This document shows, piece after piece, positions 21,977 to 31,600 of a stretch of 36,950 bases of DNA (positions within the stretch are counted from its first letter, which is position 1; each line of letters starts with the position of its first letter). Location of the stretch: the NCBI GenBank assembly GCA_004335835.1, contig RWJK01001760.1:3621-40570 (forward strand), given 5' to 3'. A model generated the notes under the pieces. That model was not told where the DNA came from and ran no database searches. It worked only from the letters and a program-made list of their open reading frames with translations. Source of the stretch: Scenedesmus sp. ARA3. Its lineage: Eukaryota > Chlorophyta > Chlorophyceae > Sphaeropleales > Scenedesmaceae. Made by a program: the position numbers and the translations under genes.

Positions 21977-24900
21977 ATGGCAGCACTGCAGGAGCTTGCG
22001 GTGTTGCTGCGTAATCTCACGCAGCAGGCCAGTGCCCTCTCTCACACGGAGTCTCTGGAGGACTACCAGAAACATGCTAAGGAGATGTGCCAGGGCTACA
22101 GCCTTACAGTGCAGCAGCTGGCAGGCGTGAGGGCCCAGCTGCAGTCGCTGGACAGTGCATCCTGGCAGCAGCTCAGCGACGATGGCGTGGCGATGGCTGA
22201 TGCTACAAAGTAAGACAAACAGCCATGATACATATCACTGAAGTAGCATGGACCTCAGCATCAGTAATACCAGCACATCAGCATGGCAGCGGCGTGCGGG
22301 CAGTTCTGAGTGCATGAGCATGCAGTGCGCTCCAGCAGGCATGTCAGCAGCGTTGGCAGCTCTGCAGCATACTCGGTCATGCTTTGCGACGTTGCGCATA
22401 TCGAAGGCCGTTGAACAGCACCTGCTCTATACCTGCAGTCGCGAGCATGAAGCAGAGCTGTATACTGATGTTGCCATGTGCGTGGCTTTCTGCAGGACCC
22501 TCAATGCCCTGATGCGGTATGGCACAGTAGTGCAAGCCTGTGTGGCTGCTGCGCTGTACTCTTGGCTGCTGAGGGCACCTGGCGCCCCTGTGAGTCTACT
22601 TGGGGCTCAGCCTAACAGCATACAGATATGTGCACGCTGCCAGAAGCTGCTGCTCCATCCGTCGTGGACTGTGGCTGCTGCAGTAGAAGCGGTTTGCTGC
22701 GGAAGTGCTGCAGCCACCCACAAGCAGCATGCCGCTATGGGCTGACGCACAGGCCTCTTCACGCAGCACAGCTATAGCAGCTGTGCTGCAGCCGCTGTGT
22801 TCGATGGAAGGCGCATGTAGGTCATGGTCAGCTGCAGCAAACCACCAGCAGTGCACACTGAGACAGTGCCCAGCACTGATGCACCACTGTGAGAATTTGG
22901 TGCACCACTATGCGACGTCCGTGTCTGACGTCTGCCCTGTAACCCCTGCCTGCTGTGCAGGTGCACAACATGCTGGACACATTGACGTTCTCAGGCTGCC
23001 TGCAGCGCCTCAAGGAAACCGCCTTTGCCAGCAGCAGCGCCAAGCCCGGCAAAGGCAAAGCCGGCGCTAGCCAGCAGCAGAGCCAGGCGCAGCAGCAGGA
23101 CGACGAGGACGACGGCGATTACGAAGCAGCGCCAGCGCCTGCGCGTGCGGCTGCTGTGTCAGCATCTGCTGCTGACTTGGAGCTGTCGCTGTGCCTGTGT
23201 GTTGAGGCGCTGACAAATCTGGCAGCCATGGCGCAGCAGGTGCAGCTGCACGGCAGCCAGGAGGTCCTGCAAGCAGCGCTGGAGGGCTGCTCCGACCTGC
23301 TGTGCTGCAGCAAGACCGCAAAGGTGCCAGCAGGCAGCAAGGGGCTGGGGTTGTCGGCAGGTGGGTGGGCCTGCAGCTGGAACGGCCCTGCAGTCATGCT
23401 GCTGCAACGTCGTAAATGACCTTGCATGGGCCGTGTTAATCCTGCAAGCGTGCAATGGTGTATGCGGTATGCGCGCCTCTGGCGAGCTGTCCAGCAGCTT
23501 GTCCCCTTGTGTTGTGCAGCAGATTTGCATCACTGCGTCTTTGATGTGCCTCTTTTCCATCCTCGCTTCCTGTCCAACATGCTGCTACACTACCTTCACT
23601 GCTGCAGGCAGCATCAGCGCTGCAGCGTACTGCTTGCTGGAGGGCCTGTTTAGCCCGCGGCATGGCAGTATGGAGGACATGGCAGCAGTGGTGCTGCCGC
23701 GGCTGACGCCTCTCATGGTAGGGACGGTTGCGGGAGGCGGCAAGCGCACAGCGTCGGAGTCGGCGGCAGCCAGGACTGCGGCTGTTACATTTGTGCGCAG
23801 TGCCTACAGGTGGGGAGGCTGCTGAAGTCATGCACACTAGCACTGCGGTGTATGGTTGGCGCAGGTTGGTTTTACGTGAAATCAAGCCAGCAAGGCTCCA
23901 CTGCATGCTTGAGCAACCCTGAAGCATGCCCTTTGCTGCACAGCCCTGCAAGTGCAATATCCTTTTTTATGCAGCAGCGCCAAGCGCCTTCTCTGTGCTG
24001 CTGCCCCTGCACTTCCATCTCTTGCTGCAGCCGCCACCCAGAGATCCTGGATGCTGTTGCTGCGCTGGCGCGCCACGTGTGCCTCAAGGCACCAGACAAG
24101 GCCGACTGCCGCGCAGCAGCGGTCAAGGCAGCGTCAGAGCTGCTGGCGGACCTGCCGCAGTGGGAGCAGGAGCAGTTTACAGGCTTTGTGTACAACCTGA
24201 GCAGGACACCCAAGGTATGCGGGCGGTCATGGCCGAGCAGCAAGAGCAAGGAGGGTTTTCAAGAGCAGCACATACATGTGGGTGTGGTTGCAACTTTGCA
24301 GCGTACCTTTGTAGTCTTGCGCAGCTCTGATGCACACAGAGACACTGGTCAAGCCTGCCTTCACCCCGATGCTGCTGCTGCTGCTGTGCGATGCTGCAGC
24401 TTGGGCTGCGAACGCTGTCAGTTGGCCTGGCCAACAACTTGCTGATGAACTTGCCGGAGCCCTTCAAGCGCAGCACTTTTGCAGCAGCAGCGGCACAAGC
24501 AGCAGCAGCAGAGGACGAGGCAGCAGAGGCGGAGCAGGCGACAGCAGCGGCCACAACAGAGGCAGGTGGACTTGTGGCGACGCCTGCACCCACACGCCGG
24601 CCAGGGTCTGCTGCTGCGGCCAGCGCGCCTACGGGCATGGTGGTGGCTCCCTGGAGTGTTGTGGCACTTGCAGCGCTGCTGCAAAGGTATGAACACCGTT
24701 TTATGCTGCCCATAAGGCTGATCAGTGTCGGCGCAGACAACTTTGGCTAGGTTTAGTAAAACTTGCAAACGCCTCAGCCACCTGGTGCTGTCACCAGCTG
24801 CTGCAATCCCAGCCGCCTGAGCTCTGCCCCAAACTGCACACCAGAGTCATATGGATAGCTCTCAAACCACCCCAGCAGCCAGCCTGCTGACGTAATCACC

Positions 24901-25656
24901 GCCGTTGCCGTGCTTCCATAATTGCCACCGCAGGTGCAGCGACAAGTCAGCGGTGGTGCGTGCGCGCGCGCTGTCAGACCTGGCTGAGGTGGTGGACTGC
25001 TTTGCCAGCCTGCTGGCGGAGCACCCGGGCAGCGAGCAGCACCAGGTGGCTGAGGCATTTGTGGAGGGGCTGGGCGCAGCAGCGGCGCTGCAGGTGGGTT
25101 GAGGCATGGTGGAGGTGTGCGGCGCTGCTACAGCAGAGCAGCTGGTACAGTCACGTGCTTGCGGCGTTGAGTGGGCTGTGTAAGGTCCTTGGTGCTGCGT
25201 GAAGGTGGCTACACGTGCTTAGCTGCGGCAACATTGCACATGCTCCTCCGCTGAATCTGTGCAAGTTCCATCCTTGCCTACCGTTGTTGGCAGTAACAAC
25301 TGCTTTTTCGGCATGGCTGGCTGAGCTGCTGCAACATGCCTGTGCACCACTGCTGTCAGGTGCCTGAGAAACGCCAAGCAGCTGCTGCCAGCCAAGGCAA
25401 GAAGAAGAAGAAGGCCGGCGCAGGCAGGGCAGGCGAGGACTCGGAAGAAGATGATGAGCCAGAGGATGAGCAGGACGAGCAGCAAAGCCCCGGCGCTACT
25501 GAAGGTGCTGCAGCAGCTGCTGCAGGGGCAGATGCAGATGATGATGCTGGCATGGCAGAGGAGGCCGAGGAGGAGCAAGGCCGCAGCAGCCAGCGGCGTC
25601 AACAGCGGCGCCAGGCGGCTGGGTTTGTGGCATACATGCCGAGCCAGCTCAGCGTG
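21977..25656 (+). other. CAPD3: CAP-D3 exons 1-8
   Basis: Exons: 21977-22209, 22496-22589, 22961-23360, 23608-23809, 24031-24214, 24400-24686, 24934-25093, 25360-25656. All use GT-AG. Exon 3 contains a Gln/Asp/Glu-rich insert (about residues 140-170), exon 6 an Ala/Glu-rich insert, and exon 8 the Lys-run plus acidic linker. Exon 7 holds the well-conserved RCSDKS HEAT helix. Confidence 0.75.
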
Positions 25657-28600
25657 GTGAGCTGCACATGGCTTGAGCATGCTCACTGTTCTAGCGGTGT
25701 ATGTGTGTGCTGTTCTTGCGCCTGATTCCACAGCAGCAAAGCTGATGGGGCAGGATGTACTCAGGCCACCTTAGCCTAGGTGCATCAGCTCAGCGCATCA
25801 CATCTGGCCGCCTTCTCCAGCATGGGCAATGGCATCCATTCCTGCTGCCTTTGCCTTTGACTGTACCCAACAAGGACACTTTGTGCACTTTGACACCCTG
25901 CTTGCAGGACTTGGCGCCTGTGACGTCGCTGGTGCACCGTCGCTGCGGCGACGCCAAGGCCGCGGTGCGGCGCGGCGCGCTGCAGCTGCTGGAGGCGCTG
26001 CTGGTGATGCGTGCCAGCTGGCAGGGCTACGTGCGGCAGCTGCCCGGCAGCGCTGACCTGGCGCTGCTGGAGGCGGCCACGGCAGACCCGCTGGTGCGCG
26101 TGAACCAAGTAGTTCTTGTGCTTGTTGAAATCGGGTTTCATCATTGTCATGCCACTGCCAAGCGCTGACCTGGCGCTGCTGGAGGCGGCCACGGCAGACC
26201 CGCTGGTGCGTGGCCTGTACTGATGCTTGTGCTTGTTGGAAGTAATGTTTCCCCGTTTCCTTTTGTTCACTGTTCGGATGTTATTGGGTTGTTACGTTGT
26301 TGTAGTAATGGGTGTTGCTAGCTATGCACTGCAGCCGGCTGGCTTCCGGCACAGCTGGCCAGCGGTGCCTCTCATGCCTCCGCAGCCTGCCACTCACCTT
26401 CCACCTCACATGCAACACCACCTGTTTGTGCAGCTCACTGTGTGTGCCACTCCCTGTGCCGGTGGTTGTTCTGTGCTATGCAGGTGAGCGTGCGCAAGGC
26501 TGCGCTGGTGGCGCTGAGCACGCTGCTGGAGCTGTTCCCGTGTGAGCCCAGCCTGAGCCAGGCCTGGGTGGCGTCAGGGCTGCCGCTGGTGCGGGACGTG
26601 GAGGCAAGCATCCAGGTGCGCTGCTGCTGCTGCTGCTGCTGCGGAGGCTGAGGGAGCGCGACTGCTGCTCCTGCTGCGGCTGAGGGAATGTGGGTGGACT
26701 GAGAGTGCTGCTGTATGGGGTGGCGGTATATGTGGACATGCTCTGCAGCTGTATGGGGTGGCGGTATATGTGGACATGCTCTGCAGCTTTCAGCTGACAA
26801 GTGGCAACTCAGGTAGCTGTAGTGGAGGCAGCGTGTGCTCTGTGCTGCGACGTTGCGGTAGCATGCATTGATGGTGCAGTTAAAGCTTCGAAAGTCAAGC
26901 TACGTGTGTGTTGCGCGGAGCTGAGTTTTGTATGCGGCCTGGGCTGTCCCTGCTGCAGGACTGCCTGGCAGACTGGGTGGCAGCGCTGCTGTTGGACAAG
27001 GCAGCTGCAGCAGGCACTGCTACAACCGCAGCAAACAAGAAAGCCGGCAAGAAGGCAGCAGCAGCAGCAGTTGCCGCTGATGATGCAGAGGGTATGGACT
27101 GGCAGGGGCCCGAGGCAGCAGAAGGAGAGGAGGCAGCAGCGGCAGCAGAGGGAGGGGCAGTTGCTGCGGCAGCATTTGCAGAGCTGCGGCAGCTGCTGGC
27201 TGCTGTTGCTGCTGTGGGGCGTGCGGCTGGCGCCTGCCTGGGCAAGCTGGCTGCTGCGATGGCAGCTAAGAAGAAGCTGAAGGCTGCTGCTGTGGCACGC
27301 GGCCTTGAGGCTGTGATTGCAGGTGGGTAGTTGGCCGGCCAGCTGCAAACACGCACACATGAACAGCAGCAGACGGTGCCTGGACCTATTGCTGCTGCCG
27401 ATTATCTACTATTCTTTGACGGCAACTAGTGAACGCAGCACAGATGCAAAGAAACAAGTGCAGAGCTCCCTGCTGCAATGGAGCCTGACAATGCGTGCTG
27501 CACCACCTGCAGGCACGCCCACCGGCAGCTCCGCAGCGCTGGGCGCGTACATCCTGCTCAAGGAGATCGCCGCGCAGGAGCCCGCAGCGCCCAGCTGGCA
27601 GTTCCTGCAGCAGCGCTGGGCAGCGGTGCGCGCCAGCGCAGCAGCAGCAGCAAGCGCTAGTAGCGCAGGGGCTGCTGGCAGCCAGGCCAGCCAGGGTGCT
27701 GCTGCAGGCAGCGCTGCGAGGCTTGCTGAGGAGGCTGCTGCGCTGCTGCTGGTGATCAGTGAGACGGCCGCGGGCTTCCCTGCTGACCAGGCGCAAGCGC
27801 TGGCTGCGGAGCTGCTGCAGGTGAGAGGGGTGCAGGCTGCAGCTGCTGTAGGTTCACTGCCCAGCTGCATGTGCTGGGCCTGTGGGCAAGCTGCGCAGGC
27901 TAGCCGTAAATGTGCTGCGCTATGTTGTGCTGGCTATAGCTTGCGAGGGGTGATCATCATCGGCAGTCCCAGAACACCTGCAGATGTTGCTGCGTAGGTG
28001 TTGAGTAATGAATTCTTGCTCTGTTTGTGTATGGTTGCAGCACACGCTGTCGTTCCAGCTGCCGCCCGCAGCAGCTGGGGCGCACGTTGCTGCGCTGTTC
28101 CGGCTGACAGAGGCAGCAGCTGGCAGCGCAGGAGACGGCGGCAGCAGCAGCAGCAGCACTGCGGCTGGTGCAGCAGGGCCTCCTGCCCAGTGGGCGAAGC
28201 AGGTGTTTGCTGCGGCACACGAGCAGCTGCGCAGGTGAGAGATGGTTGCTTTCTCTCTTTTGTATCACCTTGATGCACACAGGCGATGCACACAGTGCCC
28301 AGCTGCTCCATGCAGGCACAGCTGTGCTGTCATGCAACAGTACAGAGGCTGGAGGCTGCATGGCACTGGTCTGCATGCTTTATCCATGCAAGCTTGACAC
28401 ACATCATTAGCAGGGGTTATGGGGCAGGACATGCTGACAACGCTTCCAAAACGCCCTGCATGCATGCCACCTCTATGCCGCCAGCAGTCCAACGATGCGG
28501 CAGACACAAAGCATGCCAGCAGCGAAATCCTCAAGGGTCTCCGTTGCCTTACAACTGGTAACACTAGCTTCATCTATATGATATATCAGTAATACTATTC

Positions 28601-31600
28601 CCTGCCACCTGCAGGTACATCGACGCCTGCTCCGCGGCCGGCGCTGCGCCCGCCAGCCCCCAAGCCGACCACTCGGCCTGTGTCGCGCTGTTCACCCTGG
28701 GTGACGTGGCCCTGCTCAAGGCAGCCAAGCCGCCCAGCGGCCTGCTGGTGCTGCTGCAGGCCTTCACCGCGCACAAGTTCATCCAATCAGGCGCGCAGAA
28801 CACCTACTACTCGCAGGCCGGCTCGCAGGCCTGCCTCTCACAACAACAGCCTGAGGGGGCGGCTGCTGCTGTGGATGCTGATGATGCTGGTGCTGCTGAT
28901 GCAGCAGGGCTCCCTGCAACGCAGGGGACAGGTGGCGGGCGGCTGGTGCCTGCGTGTGTGCAGGCGCACGCGTGGATTGCGCTGGGCAAGGTGTGCCTGG
29001 TGGATGAGGCACTGGCCAAGAAGTGTGTGCCGCTGTTTGTGCAGGTGAGGCTGCTGTGCTGTGCTGAGGCAGCAGCAGTAGACTGTGTATGTGTATGTCT
29101 GCTTGCCTGTCGTTGGTCTGGCGCTGCATGTTTTGTGCTGCTTCAATGGCCGCTTTCTGGGCTTTGGAGCTGGCGGTGATTGGGCAGTGCGTCAATCATG
29201 CTGGCTGCTGCGTTGCAAGAGCAGAGCATCATGTGCTTGATGCTTTACCAGCCTGTGCACACAGCGTGTTGCCTGCTAACTGTGCATCCGCCTGCAGGAG
29301 CTGGGCCGCTCAAGCTCCCCTGTGGTGCGCAACAACATCCTGGTGGCGCTGTCTGACATGCTCATCCAATACACGGCGCTGGTGGACGCACACATGCCGC
29401 GCCTGGCTGCATGCATTCGGTGAGCCGCAGCAGCAGCAGGGCGTGATGTCTGCTGGTCAGCTGCTGCCACGCAGCGCAGCTGCTGTGGTGTCTGTCACAC
29501 GCTTTCTGTCACCTGCTGCCTTGCCGCACCCGTAGCAAACTTCCCCTGTGCTGCTGCTCACATGTGTAGTAACTGTCACGAGCTGGTTTGGCGGCACCGG
29601 CAGTGCCCACCTTTCACATGCATTTCACATGTAGTGTTCAAGCACCATACATGATAACTGCCTGCTGCCCCTGCTGTTCTGCTTGCCTGAGTCACCTGTA
29701 CTGCCTGCTGCCCCTGTGCAGCGACCGCCACGAGCTGGTGCGGCAGCTGGCGTGCGTACCTTGCATATAAGCTGCCTTACCACACCTGCACTGCCTGCCT
29801 GCTGCCCATTTCATACTGCCTGCCTGCCTCACCTGCACTGCCAGTGACCGCCACGAGCTGGTGCGGCGCCAGGCGCTGGCGCTGCTGGCCAACCTGCTCA
29901 TGAAGGACTACGTGAAGTGGCGCGGGCCGCTCTTCCACAGGTGGGCTGGTGGCTGTTTGCTCGCCCCTTGTTAGTGAGTGCAGTGGCGCGGGCCGCTCTT
30001 CCACAGGTGGGCTGGTGGGCTGGTGGCTGTTTGCTCGCCCCTTGTTAGTGAGTGCAGTGGCGCGGGCCGCTCTTCCACAGGTGGGCTGGTGGGCTGGTGG
30101 CTGTTTGCTCGCCCCTTGTTAGTGAGTGCAGTGGCGCGGGCCGCTCTTCCACAGGTGGGCTGGTGGGTGGTGGGCTGGTGCTTGCCACAGGTGTAGCTGC
30201 TGCCTGCAGCACTGATGCCTTTGGCTGATTGCATGTTACTGTGGTTTGCTCGGTCCTTGTTGCTGAGTGCAGCAGGCCCTGCTGCTTACAGTCTGCTGCT
30301 GCCGCCACCCACCACCCCCATCGTGTGCAACGCCTGTGGCCACCCCAGGTTCACACTGGCGCTGGTGGACCCCGCTGCCCCTATTGCTCAGCCTTGGTCT
30401 CTGCCTTACAGTCTGCTGCTGCCGCCGCCAATCACTGCCCCTGTCATGTGCACCGCCGCAGGTTCACGCTGGCACTGGTGGACCCCTCCCCTGCTGTGCG
30501 CCAGCTGGCAGAGTACCTGCTGCGCGACACACTCGCCACAAAAGCCCCGCTGCTGGCCTACAACCACTTTGTGGAGGCGCTGTTTGTGCTCAACGGCTGC
30601 ACTGCGGGGCTGCACGGCGCGCGGCTGGGCGCAAATCTTGCGGGAGCCGGTGGGAGTGGGAGTGCAGCAGCAGCGAGTGACGCAGGCGGTGCAGCAGCAG
30701 CGGGCAAGCAGGGGCAGCATGAGGAGGGTGCTGCTGGTGGTGGTGAGGAGGGTGAGGAGCTGTCGGAGGCGTGGATGGCTGCGCCTGTGCAGTTTACACT
30801 GAAGGGCAAGCACAACAGGTGGGCCTGCGCGCATGCACGTGCATCACGCGTAGGGCTGTTGCAGAACCGGCAGGGTGTTATTTATGGACGTTGTTGTTGT
30901 TGCCGTGGTGTTGCTGACACAAGCCGGGGCCGTTGAGTCCCGCATCCTCTTTGCGTAACTGCTGCTGGCAAGTGGTGCCGTGTGTAGTCTCACACCATAA
31001 GACACCACCAACCCTGAGTGTGCCTGGCATACGCCCCTGTTATGACTCTCTGCCTTGCAAAGGTACCACCCAGCGTGGACTTCTGCTCTGCAAAGAAACC
31101 TGCCACCTGCTCTGCCCTTCCCCAAACCTGCCACCACCACCACCGCCACCACTCCCACCACTCCTGTCCAAAACCCTGCAGGGCGCCCCGGGACCTCATC
31201 TACGCCTCGCTGCTGCGCTCCATGTCTCCCGAGCACAAGTTCAGCAGCGCGGCCAAGCTGTGTGGGGAGGTGCTTGCGGGCGTGGCTGATGGGCTGCTGC
31301 CGCTGGCCGAGTGCGAGGAGGTGCTGCGCGACGCGCTGAGCCTGCTGGCCAGCAAGGACATCAAGGTGTGTTATGTTGTTACAGCGTCTGTTATATTGTT
31401 GTTACTGATTTGTAACAAAATAAGTTATCGGATAATGCGTGCTGAACGGCCGGGTGTTATGTTGTGATGTGATGTATGCCAGTGCAGGCAGCAGCTGCAA
31501 CCCCTTCTCTTTTGTAACCCAACAGCCACGTGACAAGCATGGTTCAATCCATCCTGCTACTGAACAACGACAACACTCATTACGCGGCGCAGGTGTCTGC

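Larger units (their letters stand above)
25908..29419 (+). other. CAPD3: CAP-D3 exons 9-15
   Basis: Exons: 25908-26093, 26484-26615, 26959-27322, 27513-27820, 28041-28234, 28615-29044, 29298-29419. The exon 9-10 join reads ADPL/VSVRKAAL, which fixes the exon 9 donor at 26094 although a second identical donor exists at 26206. Exon 11 is largely Ala/Lys/Glu-rich. Confidence 0.8.

Noticed and set aside
29722..29768. Separate exon coding DRHELVRQLAC
   Set aside because: It ends in a stop and duplicates the start of exon 16; joining it in would break the HEAT helix.
29917..30154. CRISPR-like regular repeat array
   Set aside because: The repeat is the exon 16 end plus intron sequence in direct tandem with no unique spacers, in a eukaryotic gene.
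31526..31592. Upstream extension of CAP-D3 exon 19 (open frame from about 31530)
   Set aside because: The acceptor at 31525 is out of phase with exon 18, whereas the acceptor at 31592 is in phase and gives the sensible KDIK/VSASR join.
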